This document shows, in pieces, positions 11,418-21,200 of a stretch of 64,000 bases of DNA; the stretch's first letter is position 1; every line of letters begins with the position of its first letter. A program made the position numbers and the translations under genes. Source of the DNA: Muricea muricata (lineage: Eukaryota; Cnidaria; Anthozoa; Malacalcyonacea; Plexauridae); contig OY979717.1 of the NCBI GenBank assembly GCA_963855995.1, positions 61,038,243 to 61,102,242 on the forward strand, read 5' to 3'. The notes beneath the pieces are model-generated. The model was not told the origin of the DNA. It saw only the letters and a list, made by a program, of their open reading frames with translations, and made no database searches.

Positions 11418-12837
11418 GGCATACTTCGAAACCCGGACCGGACTCGGACTCGGACCCAAAGAAAACCCGGACTCGGGAATAACCCGGACTCGTGCTCGGA
11501 CTCGCGTTTGAGAAACCCGGACTCGACATTAGAAAACCCGGACTCCAAATCGAAAAATACTGGATTCGATCAATCTGGATTCTGATAACATCCGAAATAG
11601 ATTCTCCAGTATAATGGGTTTCATTTACCAACATGTTAGAATGCTTAGTTATGAATTACGTTTAAGTCATCAATGCAATATGGTCAGTAACCCAAATTAG
11701 CCAGATGTGACGATCTATTTAGACACATGTTCTGCTATATTATATATGCTGTATAGTTTTAATGAACATATTTGATATGACGACAGTAATGACCTTATGT
11801 ATATAGCGCGATACCATGAAGTAAACCGAGTTTTGTTTTATGTACATTTACATCTCAGCGGTTAATAAGAGCAAACTGGAAAACTGAATGTGATATGAAT
11901 CGACAAAAGTATTAACACTTTTAAGTTTTAAATCTTAATGTTTGTCGGAATTGTCGTTGTACTGAGCCGAGTTACCGCGACACCTTTTATACTACATACG
12001 GAGCTTCGGATTCGAGCTCGGAATCGTGTTCGGATTCAAAATGACAAAGCTATAGTCACTGGTCAGTGACTATCACTTCAGAGACAGTGAAACTTGACCA
12101 ATCAGAATGCGGGAGAATTAATGGTCACCTGGAAATTTATACTAAAATGTAATAACTGTGAATTAGGATCCCGAATAAATATATTATATTTTACTATTCC
12201 CATTGTTACTAACCTGGCAAGTAAGGCACCTTCCCAGTTTGTTGCTGCATCCATAGCACTGAAACAATGTTATGTTCACATGGGTAAAATATAGCGCGTT
12301 CTTGCGTTCCTTTTGGCAAGTAAAGCAGTTTTCCATAGGCATAGAGACGTTAAATGCTTCAACGAACGTTTAGACTAAAGCATCGCTCGAAATTGGTGTT
12401 AACAAAACTCGGTTTACTTCATAGCATCGCGCTATATACATAAGGTCATTACTGTCGTCATATCAAATATGTTCATAGAAACTATACAGCATAGAGGTAT
12501 ATATAATAATTATAATATAGCAGAACATGTGTCTAAATAGATTGTCACATCTGGCTAATTTGGGTTACTGATCATATTGCATTGAAGATTTAAACTTAAT
12601 TCATAACTAAGCATTCTAGCATGTTGGTTAATGAAACCCATTATACGGGAGAATCTATTTCGGATGTTATCAGAATCCAGTTTCATCGAATCCAGCATTT
12701 TTCGATTTGGAGTCCGGATTTTCTACTGTCGAGTCCGGGTTTCTCAAACGCGAGTCCGAGCACGAGTCCGGGTTTTTCCCGAGTCCGGGTTTTCTTCGGG
12801 TCCGAGTCCGAGTCCGGTCCGGGTTTCGAAGTATGCC
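11418..12837. mobile_element. 1420-bp foldback element inside BEL gag-pol
   Basis: Long inverted arms (about 11418-11836 and 12408-12837) start GGCATACTTCGAAACCCGGAC and carry five or more CCGGACTCGG-like short repeats before unique arm sequence. The perfect 9-bp duplication ACAGAAATT flanks it (11409-11417 and 12838-12846). Element plus one duplication is 1429 bp, which shifts the reading frame by one; the polyprotein resumes in exactly that shifted frame, so the insertion is clean. The 570-bp core contains a RING-like gene fragment on the minus strand. A 9-bp TSD is typical of Mutator-like elements; no transposase is present. Confidence 0.92.
12195..12347 (-). pseudogene. RING-finger gene fragment captured in foldback core
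   Basis: On the minus strand the sequence reads a RING-like pattern (CFTCQKER, then YPCEHNIV and CYGCSNKLGRCLTCQ) ending at a splice donor CAG|GTTAGT (plus ACTAAC). A frameshift lies between the first and second halves. It is clearly homologous to the RING exon at 15971-16080, which shares the same donor site. RING fingers normally recruit ubiquitin-conjugating enzymes; this copy is broken. Its presence between TIRs resembles gene capture by Pack-type elements. Confidence 0.7.
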
Positions 12838-14172
12838 ACAGAAATTACGCATTCCTTGGTAAGTGCTTCTGTCAACAAGCAGTTTAAGAACATTAATCGT
12901 ATAATTGATGTCAGTCGTTTTGGTAACACAATCAGATTACTTCGAGTTACTGCCTTGGTGCTAAGAGTTGTCAGCCGCCTTACGCGTAAGAATCGTAAAT
13001 TAATAGTCGAAAACCCCGAAAACAAAGCGTCTGATTACGTACGACGACTGAATTCTGCTGATATCAACGAAGCCGAGACGACATGGATAAAAAGTATTCA
13101 AGCCAGTTCATTTCCTAAAGAGATCGAATTTCTTTCGCGTTACCCTAAAAAATCCGAACACTTGACTCCCCCGTCCTATGTGACACAATTCGGACTCTAT
13201 TTTGACAACGAGGGAGTAATTCGTTGCAAGGGCCGAATCAACAATGCATCGTTACCAATACCCGCAAAGAATCCAATTCTTTTACCTTCGAATCATGAAC
13301 TCGTTCGTTTGCTCATTCATGAATCTCATTGCGCAGTTAAACATAACGGGATTAAGGACACTCTCACGCACTTGAGAGAAAGATTCTGGATTGTACGCGG
13401 TCGTGAATCCGTAAAGAAATTTATTCGAAGTTGTCGAGTGTGTCGTAAGGCTGAAGGAGCACCTTATAATGAAGTTGAATTTGCTGATCTTCCTAGCGAA
13501 CGAGTATCTGAAGACCCACCATTTACTCACGTAGGACTTGATTTCGCAGGCCCTCTATATGTTCTAGATGAGTTGTCCAAAACCAAGGAAACTGTAAAGG
13601 TCTACATATTGTTATTTACTTGCGCCTCGACTCGAGCTGTGCATTTAGAACTAACTCGTGGTTTATGTGTCGAAGCGTTTTTGTTAGCGTTTAGAAGATT
13701 TGCGACTCGTAGGGGATTGCCAGCAACACTGAATTCAGACAACGCGAAAACATTCAAGTCATCAAGTAAGGATATACAAAGTATTACTCGAGCTGAAGAA
13801 GTCTGGAACTATCTTACCAATCGAAGAATTACGTGGAGTTTTATCGTCGAAAAGGCCCCTTGGTGGGGTGGCTACTGGGAACGTCTTATTCGTAGCGTAA
13901 AACGACCGCTTAAGAAAATACTCGGGCGAGCTACGTTGAATTTCGAACAGTTACGCACTATTTTAGTAGAAATCGAAGGCGTCATAAACGCAAGACCAAT
14001 TACGTATGTTTACGACGATCAAGATTCAATTTCGTATGCCTTAACCCCTTCAGATATGACTTACGGTCGAAGAGTCACTACGAACCCTAATTCGAGTCAT
14101 CAAGAAATCGTGAGTACTTATCAAGCTTTGACGAAACGAGGACGGCATCAAAGTTGCTTTTACAACATTTGA
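12838..14172 (+). CDS. BEL/Pao polyprotein, 3' portion with integrase
   Basis: After the foldback the frame resumes with the RNase H-to-integrase linker. The integrase zinc-binding H and C residues (HESHCAVKHNGIKDTL, RSCRVCRKAEG) come first, then the catalytic D,D,E: THVGLDFAGPL, LNSDNAKTF and WWGGYWERLIRSVK. Integrase inserts the cDNA into the genome. The open frame actually begins at 12631 inside the foldback but only sequence from 12838 is element-derived. It ends prematurely at 14172 by a frameshift; the rest lies in the next frame. Confidence 0.92.
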   Translation, partial: TEITHSLVSASVNKQFKNINRIIDVSRFGNTIRLLRVTALVLRVVSRLTRKNRKLIVENPENKASDYVRRLNSADINEAETTWIKSIQASSFPKEIEFLSRYPKKSEHLTPPSYVTQFGLYFDNEGVIRCKGRINNASLPIPAKNPILLPSNHELVRLLIHESHCAVKHNGIKDTLTHLRERFWIVRGRESVKKFIRSCRVCRKAEGAPYNEVEFADLPSERVSEDPPFTHVGLDFAGPLYVLDELSKTKETVKVYILLFTCASTRAVHLELTRGLCVEAFLLAFRRFATRRGLPATLNSDNAKTFKSSSKDIQSITRAEEVWNYLTNRRITWSFIVEKAPWWGGYWERLIRSVKRPLKKILGRATLNFEQLRTILVEIEGVINARPITYVYDDQDSISYALTPSDMTYGRRVTTNPNSSHQEIVSTYQALTKRGRHQSCFYNI

Positions 14173-14477
14173 CAAAGCGTTGGAGAACGGAATATCTGAC
14201 AGAACTGCGAGAACATTCCATTCAAAAGCGTAATCGACAGGGTTCAGTGGCAGCGATCTCGAAGGGTGATGTTGTAATCCTCAAGAATGATTCAACTAAC
14301 AGAGCATTTTGGCAACTCGGTAAAGTAGAAGAATTAGTGCAAGGCAGAGACGGTAAGGTCAGAGCAGCAGTTGTAAGAGTTTCGCGTGAGAAAAAACAAC
14401 CAATTCATTTGAGAAGGGTTATACAACAATTAATTCCAATTGAAGTAGCGCCAGATACAGTTGAAATTGAAACCTGA
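14154..14477 (+). CDS. BEL/Pao polyprotein C-terminal tail, shifted frame
   Basis: The 107-codon frame LTKRWRTEYLTELREH...GDVVILKND...WQLGKVEEL...REKKQPIHLRRVIQQLIPIE is the usual end of Pao-type integrase (the DUF5641-like tail). It continues the upstream frame after a one-base loss or two-base gain somewhere in 14130-14160. That single change disables an otherwise intact polyprotein end. Confidence 0.85.
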   Translation: MLLQHLTKRWRTEYLTELREHSIQKRNRQGSVAAISKGDVVILKNDSTNRAFWQLGKVEELVQGRDGKVRAAVVRVSREKKQPIHLRRVIQQLIPIEVAPDTVEIET

Positions 14478-14581
14478 AGTAAAGTTACGAACTACTGAAG
14501 TACAATTCGATAGAATTTTGAATAGGGATTTTGGGAATGTTTCTCAAAATAAAAAAATATTAATGAAGAAACCTTGGGGAG

Positions 14582-14812
14582 TGTAAAATAGCATGCTATA
14601 ATTAACGAAGGTATTTACTGAATGCGAACAATCTATAATCTGATATAATTGCGATGACAATTTTGTTTTTAATACTGTTTTGTTTGTACATAGTTGGGGT
14701 TTTTGATTGATTAGAGATCATGTGATTTGGCTTTTAAAATTCCCTGTAAAATTAATAATATAGTCAGAATAAAGTTTGCAATCGAATATTCTGTGTCTCA
14801 CAGTTTATAATA
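14582..14812 (+). repeat. 3' LTR of BEL element
   Basis: Copy of 7233-7463 with one substitution, preceded by a purine-rich CTTGGGGAGTG and followed by ACCTT. Confidence 0.95.
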
Positions 14813-14965
14813 ACCTTTTCCTAGAGAAAACAAATTTTGAATCACATATCATCGCAGGTTACGATTTTTACGATTGCCGAACAATTAAGTCAAATAGCAC
14901 AGGAAAGTTAAAATAGCTTAAAAAAATACAAAGCAAAGTAGCGCACTAACCTGGCACTGTAGGGC

Positions 14966-15968
14966 GGCATACTACGAAATCCGGACCGGACTCGGACCCG
15001 TAGAAAATCCGGACTCGACAAAAACTCGGACCCGACACTCGGACTTACCTTTAGAAAAAACCGGACTGGCTTTTACAAAACCCGGACTCGATAGATATTA
15101 AGACTGTATTCGAAACTGGATTCATTAAAAACAAGTTATTAAAAACTTTGCCCCTCAGTCGGCAGAAAATTGAAGCAATTTGACCAGGCATGTTCTATTA
15201 AACTATTTGCCATAGCAAGCATGAACATTCTGGGCAGCAAAGTCTCTGTTTGTTATGTCTGTGATCTAACCCTCAAGCCAGATAAGAAGATCCCGGAAAA
15301 AGGTTATGATTTGGTGATTGCTGGAAAAACGAGAAGAAAATATTGGAAGGATAGAGTGGAGATGACGTCTTCTAATATGTCTAACGTCTATTATCACTTA
15401 AATCCGAATTGCGCCGCACAACAGAAAACCTTTGTCATTCCCTAATTGATATCCAGACGATTTGAAGCCATTTCTGAACTCACAGCACCGCGATAAAGGT
15501 TAAATGACAGACAGGAATAAAGTACAACAGTGCTATATTGCTGCCTTTTTAAAACATTTAGTATAGCAGGACTATTTTGTCAACAATAAGGTAGTTACGT
15601 TATGTTATGTTTTGTAAACAGGACTCATCAACGTATTTTACATTTCATCATAGTGTAATATCAATGAAAACAGCAAACACGTTTCAATAATTCTTTATAA
15701 AGTCTCTCTACTACAATAGTTTAATAGAACGCGGTAAATGAATAACTCAAATTGCTTTAATTTTCTGCCGACTGACGGGCAAAGTTTTTAATGAATCCAG
15801 TTTCGAATGCAGTCTTAATATCTATCGAGTCCGGGTTTTGTAAAAGCCAGTCCGTTTTTTTCTAAAGGTAAGTCCGAGTGTCGGGTCCGGGTTTTTGTCC
15901 AGTCCGGGCTTTCTACCGGTCCGAGTCCGGGTCTGAGTCCGAATCCGGTCCGGGTTTCGTAGTATGCC
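14966..15968. mobile_element. 1003-bp foldback element carrying a CxxC-domain ORF
   Basis: Inverted arms (about 14966-15180 and 15755-15968) start GGCATACTACGAAATCCGGAC with short CCGGACTCGG-like repeats; one arm shares CTTTGCCC-TCAGTCGGCAG with the other. Flanks GTAGGGC (14959-14965 and 15971-15977) match over 7 bp, or 9 bp with two mismatches. The loop codes for a CxxC/NVYxH protein on the plus strand. It is related by its ends to the 1420-bp element but has a different loop. It has broken the RING exon copy at its last zinc ligand. Confidence 0.85.
15170..15445 (+). CDS. CxxC-LKP-DLVI-NVYxH-C domain protein in foldback loop
   Basis: The 91-residue frame contains CYVC, LKP at the same spacing, nine residues, DLVIAG, TRRKYW, SNVYYHLNPNC and a final FVIP. 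It is the same domain as 6747-7102, with about half the residues alike by eye. The first ATG gives MKQFDQACS; an acceptor-like CATAG at about 15210-15219 could instead start the domain as an exon. It sits just inside the left arm, so the foldback carries it as cargo or as its own gene. Function unknown; metal binding is inferred from C, C, H, C. Confidence 0.6.
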   Translation: MKQFDQACSIKLFAIASMNILGSKVSVCYVCDLTLKPDKKIPEKGYDLVIAGKTRRKYWKDRVEMTSSNMSNVYYHLNPNCAAQQKTFVIP

Positions 15969-15970
15969 AA

Positions 15971-16080
15971 GTAGGGCAGCTGCTCAGTTTATTGCTGCAT
16001 CCATAGCAAACAATGTCGTGTTTACATGGGTAAAATTGCGCATTTGCGCGTTCTTTTTTACAAGTGAGGCAGTGAGCCAT
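15971..16080 (-). pseudogene. RING-finger exon (C3HC4-like), broken by foldback
   Basis: From ATG at 16080 the minus strand reads M-A-H-CLTC-KKERANAQFY-PCKH-DIV-CYGC-SNKLSSCP, which is the spacing of a small RING of the IAP/MGRN kind. The exon continues at 14965-14952 past the foldback and ends at a GTTAGT donor (plus ACTAAC, 14946-14951). The last Cys is no longer in frame, so this copy is probably dead. With BEL (7228-14812) removed, the next acceptor on this strand is only about 264 bp away, at 7103, leading into the CxxC exon. Confidence 0.6.
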
Positions 16081-16329
16081 ACGAACACGAAATACTTTTA
16101 TAGATTTTGTAACGCATCGCTTGAAAGCTTGTATAATCTTACAAACACCCACACCATGACTCACTTTGTCAGTCAAAATAGCACTGTATACGTGAACATA
16201 TATATATATACAGCTAATTCCATAAAAGTTGTCTAATGAACAGTGAACTATAACCCAGTAATGAACTATAAACCATATAGTGCCACCCGTAGGGGTAATA
16301 ACCTGAGGGCCCTGGCCCAACTAAACAAT

Positions 16330-17490
16330 AATCCATCATCCCTTACAATACACGCTGATAGTTTGCAGTTTACGCTATTGGAAGGACAACCTTGGTTGAA
16401 TTAACTGTATTAACAATACTCTAAACCTAAATAAAACCCAGCCATGCAGGCTCAGAACGTAGGCCGTGTAGTAAAACCATAAAACTTACTGTTTTTTTTT
16501 TTACATCTTGAAAAATTCATATTTTGAAATATTCATAAAGTATGATAGATTAAGTTAATATCTAGCATTTTTCAAGTTCGTGAATGCTTTTGAACTAGTA
16601 TACTACGACTACGAGTTCACATCCAAGCAAATGAACAGCAGTTCAAACAATGAGAAATTCAGGCTTGTTTATTGCTGAGGACCTGCTCAGAACTGACGTA
16701 GGCCTATTGATCGACTTTTTACCTTCCTCCGTTCAAGGATATCAATGGTCGCGATGTCAATAATTTCAAAACCAGTGTGGCCTTAAGTTAAATTTGTAAT
16801 AATATTGCCTTGAAGGATTTCATAAAAAAAGTGGTAAGAGTGAATATGACCGCAAGCTGACCGAACGCGATGTCATGAACACGCTTGACATAATACCGTG
16901 TGTATACGGGATTTGAAGACCTCTTCAGACAAGATTGGCGATTGCATTCAAAATTTAAGTTTAAAATTTCAAAGGTATATTTTTTGTTTAAAACGGGCTC
17001 AGTATTAGCAATAAGACATTTAAATTCCCGGAAAGCCTTTATGATATATATTTTTGGAATCCTGTATGTATATCGATTGTTCATTCTGTATGTCGATTGT
17101 TCATAAACAAATCATTCAACTCATTGACCTTGCGGTTGCGCTAGCGTACGTGGTGAACATAAAGCTCTTTCTCTTGTGCGTTTGATGGTTGGTACAGCCT
17201 GTCTGCTTGCTTCTACATAATACAAAATGCAGTCGGGATGAAATTTAGAAAATTTAATATTTCTGAATGAATGGATCAATGAATAACTATCGTACTGAAA
17301 TATGGTCTTTATAATGAAACAAGAATTTTGCAAACTAATTTACACTCAAAATATTTGTGAGTAATATATTACAAATAGCAAAATTTTATAACAATATTAT
17401 GTCCGTGAATTTACTTCAACTTAAAAGAATCAAGAGAGAGGAAGTTCAAGTTATATAGGCAAATGGACGTCAATGGCGACATGGACGTAA
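16330..17490. other. AT-rich stretch, no gene seen
   Basis: Short open frames only, none with a domain or splice logic I recognise. A short T-run lies at about 16493-16502. Confidence 0.5.
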
Positions 17491-17492
17491 TG

Positions 17493-17745
17493 GCATACTG
17501 CATAACCCGGACTCGGACCCGGACTCGTGAAAAAATTCGTTACAAAAAGAATTTGTAGTTGCAGGGAAATATTTTTTAAGTATTACTATGGTGTTACAAA
17601 CACATTTTTCCAGCCAATTTGCAACCAATTTGTAAAAATCTATAAGGCTTAATTATATGTTCCTGATTGTTTTAGGCTCAACATTAAGCTTGGATCTGAC
17701 TATATAGCACGTAAATATTAACGCCTTTCATACAAGATCTTCTTC
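17493..17745 (+). repeat. direct repeat copy 2 of 6417-6670
   Basis: Starts GGCATACTGCATAACCCGGAC, carries the same GTGAAAAAATTCGTTACA and ends CATACAAGATCTTC. A few substitutions separate it from copy 1. Same orientation as copy 1, so it is not the missing inverted end of that copy. Confidence 0.75.
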
Positions 17746-17906
17746 TTAAGCTAGTTGAAGGCAAGTTCTGCACTTACGCACAATTTTCGCATCATATCAT
17801 TTTGCCGGCATCATGCGCTATTTTCTTGGACCACAATACTTTGACAAGCGTACGCATTATACACAACTACTGTAAGTACGAAAAACGACGACATTTTTAT
17901 TGATTC

Positions 17907-17938
17907 AACGTTTCGACCTTATTTTGTCATCATCTGGA
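17907..17938 (-). ncRNA. hammerhead-like motif remnant
   Basis: Minus strand: CAGATGA, one base, GAC-loop-GTC stem, then GAAAC. This resembles the hammerhead core CUGANGA-stemII-GAAA with a U-to-A change and one extra base before stem II. Such motifs occur in Penelope-like elements. Likely inactive. Confidence 0.35.
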
Positions 17939-18284
17939 ATCTGATGATTACGCATTATAAGGTTCCAAATTTCGCCCAATTTCCGCACAGGAAATGTATT
18001 AGCGATACAAAAACTTTAACCGACCATATGTTGAAACACAACACCTTGACAAGCTTTGGGCGGCGCTTTTACGTCATTGCAAGGCTCCAAAGTTCCTGTT
18101 ATTGCCGCACACAATGCACATGCCAGGCAGTTCATATTTCTCAAGGACGAAGAGTGAACGTTGGAGAGCGACTGCAAATATTCAATAGTCGGACAGTTTG
18201 TATTTCTTATAGAAGCACAGTTGATATTGGTTGGGCTGTTATTGGGAAGCACTGAGACAACTTACAGCCTGATATCTCAGAGCG

Positions 18285-21200
18285 ATGACGACAAAATTCC
18301 TCCTTGCTTTTGTTTTGTCCAGTTTCTTATCTGAGTCAAAAGGACGATCAAATACTTCCACTGTGTTCACCAACGTTTCTCAGACAACTACGGCATTCCA
18401 GTTGTTTAGCACTCCACTACAGCCATCACGAGTTATTCCAGGTACTGTTATCAACCCTGCACCAACGACTGATGTCCCAAAGACTGTTTCAACTCCCACA
18501 GTCCACAGGACAGGACCACTGCCAACCTTGGTTATTCCATCTACTACAGGCGCTGCAGGTATGTGAGCACAAGAGATGATAAACAAATAAAACGACAAAA
18601 CATCATATCACTTCACGAACAGTTAATGAGGTAGAACTGTAGAAGTATTTTGCTATTCTTGACCCACATCTATCTTTATGGGGGGAAAGACAGGTAAATA
18701 AACCTTTACGTTTCTGACCAAAGACGTTAATGTGAGGCTTCAGGCCTGGGGCAGTGTTACATGGCACGTTTTTTCGCGAGTTATAAGCTTAGAAATTATA
18801 GATCGTTAAAAATTCCTGTAATAATAAAACCAGCGCAGTTGTATGATAGGCATAACTGTGTTAGTGGAACAGCAGCTCCTGGTCGTGCCCCACTCTGGGT
18901 ACTATTGGTCGAGTCGAGGGGTTGAGCGTAGAAAGTCGAGGGTCTAGACGGTGGAATATTTTAAGGTCAAACTGTCTTGCATAGCATAACTTAAACCGTG
19001 CCATACACATATCCTGCTGCATGGGATCGCATTTGGTCAACGTTTAACTGCCAAATAGTAATCGCGCCCATCAAATGCCGGTTTAAACAGATTAAACTGG
19101 TTTCATTTCATTGGCTCTATCTGCCATATTTATTCCTCAATAGCCAGTATACTGAAACAATTAGTTTCCTAACCCACTGCCATACTGATATTTTTACAAA
19201 TTATGTAGCTTGAAATAAACTTTTATGCATGGAACATGTTTTACAGATGATTTCAGCAAACGTTTGACGGTTCAGTTGCGAACTATACTCGGAAGTTGTC
19301 AAGCGGGAGGTAAAACTCTACTTCCGCTTTGTGATTGGATACGTAGTTCCGAAGTTTAAAGTCAACTTCAAATATTCAAATCCAATCTCGCGACAAGGGA
19401 AAACAATTTCGATGCAAAGGGAGACAGTCATACAATGATACAATGTACTTTTAAGGATATTAATTCTGCTTGGATAACATAATTTGAAAATTACTGAGCA
19501 AATTTTTTTTACAACTACCTAGTCATCCGATAAACTTTTCGTTGCATTCGTGGTTGTACACATCTGTACAATGTTTTCTTCTTTAATTTTATTCTGCGAC
19601 TTTTTGGGAAGAGGGGACTGGTCGTTTAAAAACTTAATTTGTTGCCGCAGCAACGCAAGCGCACCCAAAGAAAGGGCCGTTTCTCCTTTGAACATATAAT
19701 AGCTAGTTCGATCACGTTGTGTTATTAACTTTATTTGCATCCTGGAGTTAAATTTATTTTCCTTTAACACATTGTAGATTGTTGTAGCCTTAATTCGTCG
19801 CGTTTTTTTATTTTGCCATAATTTGTTTAACGAGGTTACGTAGTAACCAAGGTTGACATGTTAGGAACCAGCGCGCGATCTGGGTCTGAGTGACCCTCCT
19901 GCTGAGCTGGATATATAAGAGCATCAGTCGTGCAGTGGGAGCATCTAAACACCGCAGTAGCAGAAGCCATTGCAAATTCATCGGGATCGCGTTCATTGGC
20001 AAGCAATGTTACGACATTGGAGCAAATGGTTGAGGTTAGTCCGTCCGTTCCAAGCATGCGTCATCTCAAGGTATGTTGACTGCTCCTGTTTTTGTTGGCT
20101 TGTCGGACGCGTTGACACAATCGAGCGTCGTTGTTCGGACAGTTAATTCTTGCCCTTCCGTGAGTCAGTTCCCGCTCCTATCGTTACTACGGGAATGAGC
20201 AGTAGTTTTAACCAAGCGTTTATCTTGGGCCCGGGTCGCCCACCTGTCCTTGCTAAACTTGTCTCGCACATTTTATCCGGCAAGTTCATTGAATTGTCCG
20301 AGCTCATGCCAGAAAACTTAGATGCCCCAACGACCGAATCCACCTCCTTTAGAATTGAAGGTTGCTCGATTGTGCCCACGACGTCTACGTTGTCGCGAAA
20401 GAAAACTGAAATCAATGATATTCTGACTTGGATAGAGTATTTTAATAGTTACATTTCGTGATCACCGCATGTCAACCACTGATCTCATGAGATCAGTGAT
20501 GTCAACCAGAAAGAATTCGTGACTTACTCGCCTATATGGCCTTAACGCATGGCTAAGCAATTTCCAGGACGTGTTGGTATAGCTATGATCGCGCCTTTCG
20601 TCTCGAAGCCGCTGCGTCCAATTCAAAGAATTGGAGTCAAATTAAGTCAGATCTGTATCACTATTACACATCTGTAGCAGTCAAGCATCAACCCCAAGCG
20701 GCAAGATCTAGCAAGCCTCGCGGTGACCCCCATTCGATGATTTTTTGCAAATCATGGAATACAGGGGCATGTAGCAGTCCACGCGAGTCCTGTAGATTTC
20801 GACACAATTGCAATCGAAACGGGTGCGACGGAGCGCACCGCAGAATCCACTGCACAGAGTTCGCACGAAAGCGGGGGCGAAGCCCTGAGGATTGCCCAAC
20901 CCGCCGGCGACAGCCGAAACGAGCTTAAGAGAGACGGTGTTGGTAATAAGCATGTTTTTTCCTGTGTAAATGTCGCACGTACTTTTAACCTGCCGGTCTG
21001 CCGGATGTATCTGTAGTTTCTCCAATTAATGTAGCCAAGCTGGCCGGGTTATCTAGAAAACGCGGGTACCGGATATAGAAAACGCGGGTATGGAAAACGC
21101 GGGTAGTCATGGAAAACGCGGGTAGTCATGGAAAACGCGGGTAATCATGGAAAACGCGGGTAGTCATGGAAAACGCGGGTAATAATGGAAAACGCGGGTA

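Larger units (their letters stand above)
7233..14812 (+). mobile_element. BEL/Pao LTR retrotransposon, very young
   Basis: A 7580-bp element flanked by the 5-bp duplication ACCTT (7228-7232 and 14813-14817). It has 231-bp LTRs, a primer site, one long gag-pol frame with domain order gag, protease, RT, RNase H, integrase, and a purine-rich tract before the 3' LTR. The two LTRs differ at one position near their ends (TTAATAATA versus TTTATAATA), so insertion was recent. It carries a later 1420-bp foldback insertion and one frameshift near 14140-14160. It sits in what looks like the intron of a RING/CxxC gene. Confidence 0.95.

Noticed and set aside
12621..12887. Plus-strand frames rich in SPGFS/SESES near 12.7 kb, and their minus counterparts
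   Set aside because: They translate the short CCGGACTCGG repeats of the foldback arm. The 12631 start of the integrase frame is likewise foreign sequence.
19519..19770. 83-codon minus frame in the TIR element loop
   Set aside because: Could be a transposase remnant, but I recognise no catalytic motif and do not call a gene.
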